A stretch of DNA of 64,000 bases, from NCBI GenBank assembly GCA_003640385.1, contig RCAB01000167.1:57404-121403 (forward strand), written 5' to 3'. Positions 1 to 10,948 of the stretch are shown here, piece by piece. Under the pieces are notes generated by a model. That model had not been told where the DNA came from, made no database searches, and saw nothing but the letters and a program-made list of their open reading frames with translations. The stretch comes from Setaria digitata (taxonomy: Eukaryota; Nematoda; Chromadorea; Rhabditida; Setariidae). Made by a program: the position numbers and the translations under genes. How positions within the stretch are numbered: the first letter of the stretch is position 1; the number at the start of each line of letters is the position of its first letter.

Positions 1-71
1 GCATTGTTTTCTCGTTAATACACCAATTTAAGTCACTGCTAACTTTTCTTGATTTATTTCTTCTTAAGCTT

Positions 72-3000
72 TTATGAATTCAAAACGATAGGTTCAACTG
101 CAATATGTAAAAAACTATCCATCCCGTTGTAGCGCAATACCAAACTACTCTGTCCCGAAAATTGGAATAATCCAGGTACATTATACATTATCAAATCCAA
201 CTAAAGCTTAATATAAAAAAAAAAAAATTCTTTTTTCCTGATAATGCGCATCGAATTGGAGAACTTTTAAACGATATTCTGTAAGAAAGGCATTGTAAAG
301 TGAGAATAACAAACCTGCCTTAGTGAAAATAATTCCAATATGAATTGTATGAAGATCAGTATCAACAACACGGACACGTCTACAGCATAATTCGTTCAGC
401 AACAACAGATCTTCAATTGACCAATTGCTACTGAAAAATTTATATTTAATAAGAATTCTACTCACAATTATAGCTAAGAAACTATAATTGACACAAATTT
501 TACTAATCTTTTCCTTTCCATTATCAAAACTTGACCAAATTTAATTCACCGCATAACTCTCTAAACTTCTATATTTCCTTTTCCGAAATCACTAAAACTT
601 TTTCTTCTCAGATGAAAAACAGGCAAAGCAATACATTCTCGTTATTCCAATGCATGGCTCATATTAATCTCATAGGCGCATAAGAATCATAGATTATGGA
701 ATATAAGAGAAAATGCCATCAGCTAGGCTATGCAATCACATATATAATTATATATATAAATATAGTTAAAGGAAAGCATATGAAAGTCCGTGGATATAAT
801 TTTTTTTTTCATTTATTAGCCGTGATTCCGCCTGTAAATTTATCCCTATTAAGCCGATATGACGACTGAAGACCTTAATTTGGCTTATGAATTTTAAGTG
901 AAGTCAGAAGTTAGGTACGATGTGTATGACAGTACCCCGGAGATGAACTTCAACAACTTCATGATCTAAGTATTTCATCAGAAACGCACATGCACATAGG
1001 CAATGTTACTTATAGCCTAGTTAGGCTAGCAGAAACACTATTAACAGCCATTATCAGTAAAGAAAAAATAGCGAGTCTCCTGAATAGTGGATGACAAGGA
1101 ATTTCATTTACCAGATTCTTGCAATATAAAAATCTCTTATATTATAATAAGAGCAACCATTCAGCGATAATGATCTAAAAGCGATTTATATAATTACTTA
1201 ATGCAAAATCTACGAAAGAAATATGGTATCTAAAGAAAGTGAGATAAAGTACCGTAGAGAGATCAATCGTGAATTGGGCGTTGAAAGAATTTTTAATAAT
1301 TTTGTCTGGTCACAAAAAAAAAATTATCGTCGTTTATACATTGCAATCAGAGAAAAGGCATTTATACTCTGCACTAATCTACTATCATCTAGATACCATA
1401 TTATTGAGAGGATATTGAGACTTGAAAAATTTGCACAAAAGCATTACTGCTCTATAAAACAAAATAATGAAGCTGTTGAGAGTGCATGTCCGTGCTTTTT
1501 CAAGATGTTTTATCTGGTTAGAAGGTTAAGTTTTAAAATGGGAAAACTGTTTGTGATAGCATTTTGTTATTACCTATGCAATGACTGTTACAGAAAAAGT
1601 GAAAAATTTACCTAGAAATTTATCATAGACTAAAAATTGTCTACATTAGGAAGGCAATAAGAGATAGTGAATTTACCTCTCACCCATAAAATATTTTCCT
1701 CATTAAAGAAGTAGTGCAAAAGAATCTGGTAATAAAGAATGAACAGTAGCAATTGGGTGATTAGACTGATACTATGGAAAAGTTATAATAATCCATTTGG
1801 AATAGTATATGCTTGAAAGTATTTAAAAATTGATAGAGCAGCTTCGAATTAAGCCAAAGTTTAGAAAACGGCTTCCAAGAAATTTTAAAGGCTATTGAGA
1901 CTCGAAAAATTAGCACAAAAGCATTACTGCTCTATAAAACAAAATAATGAAGCTGTTGAGAGTGCATGTCCGCGCTTTTTAAAGATGTTTTATCTGATTA
2001 GAAGGTTAAGTTTTAAAATGGGAAAACTGTTTATGATAGCATTTTGTTATTGACTATGAAATGAGACTAGAGGCTTCAGTAAATCAAGAAAAGTGTCAAA
2101 GTTGAATAATGGCAACGTAACGTGAAAATGGAACTTCTTTCAAGTGGCGGCTACTTTCTACTTCGCTTTTCCTAGTTTCAATAAAACAAGCTATATGAGT
2201 AGTACAGGAAGTCTGTGAATGCACAAATCATAACTATTATCACTTCTTATCTGAAAAGCTTTCATCCACCGCAAGCAATTAATATCCGCAAATGATCTGA
2301 AACAGATGGATAGGGAATGATGTGAGCAATTCAATCATTCAGTGATTAGCCTAAGAGATATTACAGAAAGTTCAAAGTTCTTTAATGGGGTATTAACAGT
2401 GAGAGATGAACAATGAAATGGAGAAATTAATGTTTCAAAATCGAAGAATCACCCAATTTTGCTAGATTTCTCACTACTCAAGTTCTTTGACTGTGTATTA
2501 GAAGAGATGTATCCTCCCAAAGCCAAAGAAGACAGAACTGGCTATGCCAGTGCAGAAAATGAATATAGATTTTAATCTTTTCAGGTAAAAAATTAAAAGA
2601 TAGAAAAAATAGAAAAAATTTTCCACCGAAATTTAAATTTAATGGATAAGAAAAAAAAAAACAGTACTTTCTTTCTTCATAAGCAAATATGCATGTTGCT
2701 TTCTGATACATCCGTAGTAACGATCCAACAGTACGAATAAGTGCTTCAAATACTTCAATGTCGTAGAAAACATCTGCTGCTAAAATATAATGCAACATAT
2801 GTACATCATCCAGAACCTGCTCGATGTTTGAGTCATTCCAGTCCAAATCCTAGAAAATAAAAGTCAAACATTTTCAAATGCATAAACAGATCCTCTCAAT
2901 AGAACAGATGTAATGAAAGATGTGATTAAAAATGGTAGGAGATAATTTATCTAAAGGAATGTATGATAAATGCATGGAATAATGCAGATATTATCTATGA

Positions 3001-5438
3001 TAACAGTTTCGCGTCTTATCCCATTCCTTTTTTTTTCCTTTGGATAATCAAAATATAATCAAGGATAATCAGATCACCTTACCTGTGTAGCGTTGATAAA
3101 ATTAATGTACGGAAAGGAAAAATATGACAACACGATTTAATGATAGTTTTTTTTTTTTAAGAACTCAACAGCAAAAAATGCCATTCCCCTAACTTTTTTT
3201 TTTCTTTTTGCATAAAGATATTATCTTCTTTACTTACTTTTATTAAGAAAGAATTTTCGTCAAGACCATTCTCATTGCAGTTTTGCTGCAAAATCTTGAA
3301 TGCCTGAAAACAATTATGAATAAGTAGAAATTTCATCTAATTAGTGAAATGAACAGAATGAAATAAAATCAGTGAGGGAAGGAAAAAAATAAATTAGGGA
3401 AATTCAAAATTTATAAATTAAAATTCGAAGTAAAACTGTTTTCAGAGTTAAAAGCTAAAATTACCTCTAATTTACTTAGCAAACATAATGCATAACAAAA
3501 TTGATAACTTTTACTTCTCCGATTTCCAGGGAATCTTTTATTTAAAAAAAAAAAAAACCTCATCACATTCAGGATGATCCGTAAAAACAACCAATTTAGC
3601 TCCACATTTTGCTGCAACTAATCCTGGTATTCCAGTGCAACCGGAACCCAATTCAAGAACTGTACATCCATCGAAGAGATAATGATGCGCGGAGAGATAT
3701 TCACCTGAATCATTTACTTTAGATATCACCTATATTATCAATTATTCAGTAGAAAGAAGTATAAAGTTACACTCGTATAGTGTTTCATCGTCAGATCATC
3801 TGAATATTATGCAATAATTTAAAAAAGTTTTCGGTTTAAACAATACAACAGAAATGCGAAGTCACTTATTCAAAAAAATAAAAATAAAAAATGATATAAT
3901 TTTAATAACAATCTCCTTTTTTTTTTTTTCATTATCGCTATAAAAAGAAATAATTATTTTAGGACCATAGTTGACTGTATTCGCAAGAGTGTCAAAAGTG
4001 CTACTATTCCGAAAATTTTTCAGTTAATTTTCAGGATAACGAAAACATTACAAGATTAAAGGCTCATATAAATTTGAAATTTGATCAAGCGGTATGATCG
4101 TAGGTGAACATTACTTCAGTGAAATTTTTGAAATTATCAAATATAAAGTTATAATTGCTACTGATTAATGTCACATTGTGTCACTTACTTTTAGACACAC
4201 TTTAGGGTCATTATTAATCTTTTTTAAAGGGAAACTATGAGAAATAATATGAGACAGTATGTTGGTTGGATCAACATTACATATATAGGCTTTATAGGAT
4301 GAAATCATGTGAAGTTTTGCACATTTTGTTTAACTCACTCAAGTTAAATGAGAAGTTTAAATTTTGCACGCTTCGTTAACTCATTTAAGTTAACATCCAG
4401 AAAAGAAAAGAGCAAAATCGATAGTGTAAGGGATAACGAAAACACTTTTTGATGTTTCAAATTGAGCAAGCAAATTGTTAAAGTTAAAGAAATAAATTGA
4501 AAATGTTAAATCTTTTATTTTTATTACTGATTTTATTGAAAAGTTTTAGGCAGAAGTTGGCATCAATTGGTAGCAAATAAAACGCGAGAATTTTGAACTG
4601 ATTATCGATAAGTGACAGACAATACAGCTCGTTCATTAAAAATTTTTAATTGCCCATTGTATTAAACAATAAAATTTTCACATATTTTTTTTCGTTATCT
4701 TTCACGGCAAATTAACGAAAACCAAAGAAAGAAGGTCAGCAGTGTAAAAAAAAAAAAAATAAAAGTCAAAAATAAAATGAAATAAAAAAAAATACACTAT
4801 TACTTTCGATATCATTGGAAAAGAGAATGGTAATAAATTTTATGCTGATAAAAATTTTATAAATCATGAAAAGTAATTCATTCGGACAAAATTTTCTTCA
4901 TCAATTTTCATGTTTTACATATTAATCAGACAATTGCGTTAAAGAATTTATCACTTTTATGACATGTATGTATTGGTGAATGCACGAGAGACTTAACTTT
5001 TTGAGAATAGACTAAGCAACACATTTNATTTTCATGTTTTACATATTAATCAGACAATTGTGTTAAAGAATTTATCACTTTTATGACATGTATGTATTTG
5101 GTGAATGCACGAGAGACTTAACTTTTTGAGAATAGACTAAGCAACACATTTAACAAGCTCTCAGTTTCCAAATAAGTTTCTACACTGAACAGAAAAAGCA
5201 CATTATTACAGATAAAAGACTTGTATCATTTGTGAAATTTATAAACTAACAAGCAAAAAAAAAAAGAAGGAAAGAGAGAAAAAGGAAAAGAAAAGGTGAT
5301 ATATTTGGAGTTAGCAAATCTCTGAGAGAAATAACAAGAAAATTATCCTTAAGTACCAGCAAATTCAGAATTTCTATATGAAAATTACCTACCCAAAACT
5401 TCACTACTTTGCCATACATGTCGCCAATGCTCAGCCAT
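72..5438 (-). CDS. METTL23-like class I methyltransferase (5' end unresolved)
   Basis: A seven-beta-strand SAM-dependent methyltransferase of the METTL21/METTL23 group, which modifies protein side chains. Readable exons (minus strand) are 3729-3559, 3303-3238, 2849-2668, 430-315 and 97-72, with matching phases and 186 codons before the stop. The first of these carries the SAM-binding motif I (VLELGSGCTGIPG) followed by GLVAAKCGA. The third has the post-I motif ILAADVFYD, the family's ASDVFY-like signature. The fourth has NSNWSIEDLL, like the SADWSLEALL stretch of METTL23. A start exon is likely at 5438-5393 (MAEHWRHVWQSSEVL), but its phase does not join the 3729 exon, so at least one exon between 3730 and 5392 is missing from my model. 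The intron from 2667 to 431 is large and holds a duplicated coding-like segment. METTL23 is the best family match; METTL21 is the alternative. Confidence 0.72.
1411..2064 (+). repeat. Direct duplication inside a METTL23-like intron
   Basis: Two copies of about 174 bases, 1411-1584 and 1891-2064, lie 480 bases apart in the same orientation and differ at roughly ten positions. Copy 1 sits in an open frame on the plus strand (1223-1615). Copy 2 keeps much of the frame but ends in a stop. The encoded peptide contains QKHYCSIKQNNEAVESACP. I do not recognise it as a known transposon protein. It may be a remnant of a mobile element or of a gene fragment. Confidence 0.6.
4904..5151. repeat. Near-identical sequence on both sides of an N gap (5027)
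   Basis: The 123 bases at 4904-5026 repeat at 5028-5151 with one substitution and one extra T in a homopolymer. They are separated by a single N. This pattern is typical of two overlapping contig ends that were joined without being merged, so it is probably an assembly artefact rather than a tandem duplication. Confidence 0.9.
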
Positions 5439-5915
5439 CCTTTTTTTTTTCTTTTTTTTTTATCATCAATAATAATTCATCCTTTCCAGCTATAATAATT
5501 AAGTAGCACAGTATGTATTATTGGTAGATTTTATTGACGTCTCTTACGGACTATACTCTAACACCCAAGTTATCTCAAGTATTCTCTTCCTTTAGTATAC
5601 CAGTAATATTTCTAGTTATCTCTGTATCACTATCAGTCTTAGTGCACCTTCACCATCTCACTACCCTTCCTGACCTTTACTATCTGCACCCCTCCTGACC
5701 TCAATGGTCAAAGTCCTTCTCCAAAGGTCATCTTCGCATAACGTGGCATGCAACCATTTATGAAATTTATGTGCAAGGTGAAATTTGGTGATTATTTCAG
5801 ATAAAGAAGAAGTTCTATAGGCTGTCTTCCGGATTTGTTTCCCATCTTCACTAAATTACTGACTGAATAACATGTATAAATTTCAGGAAAACTGAATGAT
5901 ATACAGGAAAAGAAT
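5439..5915. promoter_or_regulatory. Divergent intergenic region METTL23-like / ARV1
   Basis: This 477-base gap separates the candidate minus-strand start at 5438 from the ARV1 start at 5916, so it should hold promoters for both. It is less AT-rich than its surroundings between about 5630 and 5750, with a repeated CCTGACCT element and TGGTCAAAG. A TTTCAG acceptor at 5881-5886 lies 29 bases before the ARV1 ATG and could be a trans-splice site, although an upstream out-of-frame ATG falls between them. Confidence 0.4.
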
Positions 5916-7226
5916 ATGGCATCTTCAGTTGAGCAGAAATATACTTGTATTAATTGTTATCATAAATCTTCAAGTCTTTTCATGAAATACAGCGATAACG
6001 GTATACGCCTAACATCGTGCGTATGTTTAGTGGTTTCATCGAGTGCTGTTTTTTTATTCATTATTTCTGCTTACTGTTATAGTAGGTTTAAATTAAACTG
6101 TTTAATTGAGAAATTAATGAGCAATACCTGAACAAGCAGATGAGTAGTTGACTGTTGGTTGCAAAAAATTCTGCAGTAGTAATTAAGCTTGCTCTAGAAC
6201 TGCAGTTAATCATTTTTATTCTGGTATTTTTTTTTTTTTTTTTTTTTTCAATTTCAGCCTAATTGTGGGAAACCTGTAGATGCATATATCGAATATGACA
6301 TTGTCTTGATAATAATCGATCTTATGTTGCAATATACGAAAGCATATCGGCACTTGTTACTGAATACCAACAATCCCGTATTCTTTTACATTTTCAGGAT
6401 GCAAATAGGCAATGAACCCAACAGTTCTTTTTTTTTTTTTTCTTTTTGTTAGTGTTACTAAGAGTGATGCTGTAGCTTGTGTTTCATTTCACTTTTTCTT
6501 TTTATACAATTCAGTTGAGAATTAGCAACGAACAGATTGAGATAGCTTTGTGAATTTTATTCAATAAGACCGAAAAAAAAATCCTTTTAATAATAGCTTT
6601 CCTATTGTTAAGTCAAAAAAAAAAGCCTTCTGAGAGTTTTGGCAGATTTTTTTGTATGATAAAAACTCATAACACATTGAAATATGAAATTTGTCGATAA
6701 TTTAGTTGTCTAGCGGTCTCGAATTGACTATAATATTTTGTCTTAATGTATGCCTATATTGAGATACTATACTAAAGTAGTAGAGAAAAGCTATTCTCAT
6801 ATCAATTACTGCATAGAATTAATTACAGTACTGTCACAAATTATGCATTGTTTTTGTGCTATGTGATGCGTACACAAAGTGGATACGACAACGTATAAAG
6901 TCTGGTAGCGAGAATGTTTATGATTTGGAATGGAAATTTTACGAATGTTTATTGCGAAGTACGCTAGAAATGACATCATTTATGGTTGTTTTGGTGATAT
7001 TATTATTGCCACATATTTCTACAAAACTTGCTGTTAGCAAAATACTACAGGCATTTTGCGTGGGATTTTACGGTTTGTTGCATTATGATTTTCAATGGAG
7101 TGAAAAGAAAAATTTTCATGACTGTAATTGATAATGATAGTGATATTATGAGACAATTTGGATCTTTAACAAATATATATATATATATATATAATATTTT
7201 TATATTATATATATATATATTGTTTT

Positions 7227-7263
<37 letters not shown>

Positions 7264-7472
7264 NACGAGGTATTTATTTACTTGCTTCATTACTTTTATC
7301 AATTATGATTTTTTTTTTTTTTCAAAATACATTTCCAATGAATGTGTTGCTTCTTAATTCATTTTCAGCATTACACAATGTGACACTAACTCAAAGTGTT
7401 TTTGTTGTCTTATTGGCCGCTGCTATTTCGCGCTTTATTGGCTTCTTCATAGATTCATTCTGCTTCTTATAA
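5916..7472 (+). CDS. ARV1: ARV1, ER lipid-homeostasis membrane protein
   Basis: ARV1 is an ER membrane protein needed for sterol distribution and GPI-anchor intermediate handling. Exons are 5916-6020, 6258-6377, 6829-7072 and 7369-7472, giving 190 residues with consistent phases. The N-terminal zinc-ribbon is intact (Cys11, Cys14, Cys35, Cys38), followed by KPVDAYIEYD and the family hallmark YTKAYRHLLLN at the end of exon 2. Exon 3 starts with HKLC and LCDAYTKW, matching the human GKLCIF and LCEAYLRW region, then gives hydrophobic segments. The protein is shorter than the 271-residue human form, mostly in the C-terminal membrane part. Intron 3 is filled with a TA microsatellite and a single N (7264), so a short exon could be hidden there. 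A poly(A) signal AATAAA is at 7486-7491. Confidence 0.93.
7169..7264. repeat. (TA)n microsatellite with N gap in ARV1 intron 3
   Basis: Interrupted TA repeats fill most of 7169-7263 and end at a single N at 7264. Unlike the other N gaps in the window, no copied flank is visible, so the true repeat length is unknown. Confidence 0.9.
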
Positions 7473-8058
7473 ATCCAAATAATTTAATAAACAAAATTTG
7501 AAACATATATTTCTGTTAAACACAACATTGCAATTTTGAGGCAGAAGATGGTACAGAGGAAAGTAACAACGGTCGTAGTTTGATTTCTGAATATACTTAA
7601 GTATTGCATTCAAGCTTCAATTTTATAATTTAGTAGCAGCACTAAATTGCTCTTTTATTAATTTATATTGGAAAAATTGATTTTACCTGTTCATTCATTT
7701 GATTCATGTTGAATAAATGCCAGCTTTTCTTAGATCCTTAGAGCCACAGTTGTAGCAAATCTTCTGATAACCTCAAAAATAGAGTTAGTACGGTTATTTG
7801 GAAATACCAAATAGAGTTAAGATTAAGATTAAACATCATGATAAGTTGAGTTGCAGTAAGCGACTGATTAAGACAGCATTTTATATCCTCTTCTTATCAT
7901 GCTAGTTCATCTTGAATCTTTAAGAACAGTCAACCTACACACCTTCCCTTTAGTCTTTTGCTAATGTCGATAAATTTCTCTTTTACTGCCTGGCTCAATT
8001 TCTTTCTTTTCCATCTGACTGATTTATCTATCCCTAATTTATAAAAAAAGAAAAAAAA

Positions 8059-8318
8059 TGAGGAAAAAAAAATGACATTCTAAAGCTTTAAATTTCGTGG
8101 TAACAAGAAATGAAAACACTGGCCAACACAGCTGTTCTTTGAAAAGTAAAATGAAGCCTAGCTTACTTCTTTCTTCCCACATGTTTGNTGAGGAAAAAAA
8201 AAATGACATTCTAAAGCTTTAAATTTCGTGGTAACAAGAAATGAAAACACTGGCCAACACAGCTGTTCTTTGAAAAGTAAAATGAAGCCTAGCTTACTTC
8301 TTTCTTCCCACATGTTTG
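8059..8318. repeat. Near-identical sequence on both sides of an N gap (8188)
   Basis: The 129 bases at 8059-8187 recur at 8189-8318 with only one extra A in a homopolymer. A single N separates them. Probable unmerged contig overlap. Confidence 0.9.
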
Positions 8319-9791
8319 GCTGACTAGTTCTCGATAACAAAAAGCCAAATGTACTGCAAACATGTCCTTCTCATCATTGTGAGTTCAGAACTTATTTCAG
8401 AGTTCATATACACGTGTCTGTGTGTGTGTGTGTGTGTATGTGTGTGTGTATGGGTTTATTCTTCAAATTAGATAAATATGTTTCAAAAATATTTCTGTTT
8501 TTGCTAGATAATAAGTAGGCATTTTAGTGATTCATATCACTATTCATTAAACAATCATAAGATGAGATTAATTAGGAACAGTTTATTTTTTAATTTCATT
8601 TAATATTTCGATAACTTACTCTATCTGTCAAAGACATTAGCAATTAAAAAATCACTTATTTTTCTAGCAATTGAAATTATTTAACGCATTATTTGATAAC
8701 AGTAAGAAAATTTATCCTACCTTATTATGAATAATATAGCTAACTTTGATTATGCTTTAACAATTATCTCATTGAGATATCAATTTCGCTCATAAATAGT
8801 TACTGCTCTTCCGGTTTCATGATGCATCAGTCGTCCTTAGCTCCATAAAAAAGGAAAAAAAAAGAAATTCAGTTATTGCATTCGGAAAATTAATTGTGTT
8901 TAAATAATTTGAAAAATTATGAATTTTCATAGCTTTTTAATTTTTCATAACTAATGACAGAAAAAAAGGAGGAAAAGTTTTTTTTTTTTTTTATTCTAAT
9001 TATCAGTTTTGTTGAATTGTAAGAAAATAGTTTAATTAAAAGAACTATTGCAGAAGCAATATATTCTCATCATGCTGCATTAGACCAAAGATAATTAGAC
9101 CTAGACTTCAAATTTAATGCTTCAGCCGAAAAGACTACTTTAAAATGTCTTTTACTTTCGATTAGCATCCATCATTCGTTACAACAGATATAACAGGCGT
9201 ATGGCAGTTATAATAAGTCTCGAGTTAATTCGTCCCAGTTGCATATTTTATCTCTTCTATGGTTGTCGCCTTAATCGAGAATTCCTTCTCAAGCTAGCCT
9301 ACAAATCAAATTAGCAAGTGGTAGTGTATAACAGTAGCACCAAGAGGGCGAATAAATTGAAACTTGTTTGGATGTCCTTCCGACTGATAAGATTTTAATC
9401 ACTCTAGGTTCAGTGGATATATTAAAGTTAGCTTCAATTTTGCGACAAGCACAAATCTATGTCTTACTTTTATAGCAAGCACAAATCTAAGCAAAATTTA
9501 GTTTCATATTTTAGTAGTAAAATAGATTAATATATAACTCTTCCTTTATTGATTTTACGAAATATCTTGAAGAAATCAGTTCACTTTCATTGCTCACATT
9601 GGCTTGGCTTTATTGCTAAATAAATGTTTTAATGAAACCAGTTTGCTTCTGTCTAGTGTCTTTTTAGCTCTCTAATTTTCCTTCTTTATTGATGTATCCG
9701 TAATTTTGAAATTTTCCTGATTCAAAATGATGGATTCTTGTGTAAAATGCTGAAATGAAGAATAATTAAGTGATACACAATATGTGGTTCT

Positions 9792-9870
9792 GATTCAGAT
9801 GTTCAGATGTAGAAATGTGAATGATTGGTGGTTAAGATTCAGATGTTCAGATGTAGAAATGTGAATGATT
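9792..9870. repeat. 35-base tandem duplication
   Basis: Two identical 35-base copies, 9792-9826 and 9836-9870, are spaced by nine bases. Each contains the sub-repeat CAGATGTTCAGATGT. No N is nearby, so this one is likely genuine. Confidence 0.85.
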
Positions 9871-10188
9871 ATATACGACGTTCGCAACTGTGGTTTAGAT
9901 GTGGGTAAGCGAAGTGAGTAGAAAGCAAAGTATAAATTCAAAGAAAAGCAATAGTAGTAGAAGGTGCAACTATCGTCAGCTGCTAATTTTTCATTTCTAA
10001 GTAGGAAAGAGGAAGAATAATGAGAACAAAAAAAAAAAAAAAAAAGAGAAGAAGAAAATTAAGATTCATTGATAAGTGCTAAAAGTATAGATCATTAGTA
10101 GGAAGGAAGAAAAAAAGAAAATTAAAATTCATTGATAAATGCTAAAAGTATATATAATTAGTACGGCAATCCGTGATAAACATACACT

Positions 10189-10948
10189 TTCTTCTTGGCA
10201 ACAAATCTCTTCGTATTTTCCACTTATTATCATTTCACTTATCACCATTGTCTTATGCATTCTTTTTTGTTCGACTCATTGTTTTCCCACCGTTCCATAT
10301 TATTTTTTCATTGTAAAATTATTAAAATATCTTTTTTTTTTTTTTCTCGTTATTTTTTTTTTCAACTTTTTTTCAATTTTTTGATTTTTTTTTTTTTAAA
10401 GGTTGCATCAAAATGGCACCACCAGCAATATATGGAGAACCGAAAATTGTACAAGATACTAAAACAAATAGTGTCAATTTGGAAGTGATTGTTTCAGGTC
10501 TGTATTACTATTTGTATTTTGTTTAATTCAAAAAATTTCATAATTTACTTATTTTAATTCTTTTTNACTTATTCTTCTTGGCAACAAATCTCTTCGTATT
10601 TTCCACTTATTATCATTTCACTTATCACCATTGTCTTATGCATTCTTTTTTGTTCGACTCATTGTTTTCCCACCGTTCCATATTATTTTTTCATTGTAAA
10701 ATTATTAAAATATCTTTTTTTTTTTTTTCTCGTTATTTTTTTTTTCAACTTTTTTTCAATTTTTTGATTTTTTTTTTTTTAAAGGTTGCATCAAAATGGC
10801 ACCACCAGCAATATATGGAGAACCGAAAATTGTACAAGATACTAAAACAAATAGTGTCAATTTGGAAGTGATTGTTTCAGGTCTGTATTACTATTTGTAT
10901 TTTGTTTAATTCAAAAAATTTCATAATTTACTTATTTTAATTCTTTTT
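10189..10948. repeat. 377-base duplication around N gap 10566, containing an exon
   Basis: 10189-10565 and 10572-10948 look identical on reading. Both carry the start codon (10413 and 10796) and first coding exon of the Ig-domain gene. Only the right copy is continuous with the rest of the gene. The exact identity and the N between them point to an assembly overlap, so the left exon should not be annotated as a second gene. Confidence 0.88.

Larger units (their letters stand above)
7473..10188. other. Intergenic, no gene recognised
   Basis: No coding exon could be supported on either strand. The stretch contains an N-gap duplication (8059-8318), a TG-rich microsatellite (about 8418-8450), a short tandem duplication at 9792-9870 and a degenerate tandem duplication at about 10053-10163 (core ATTCATTGATAA, TGCTAAAAGTATA). 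Confidence 0.6.

Noticed and set aside
10413..10497. Second copy of the Ig-gene start exon as a separate gene
   Set aside because: Identical to the exon at 10796-10880, cut off by an N and not joined to further exons; treated as an assembly overlap.
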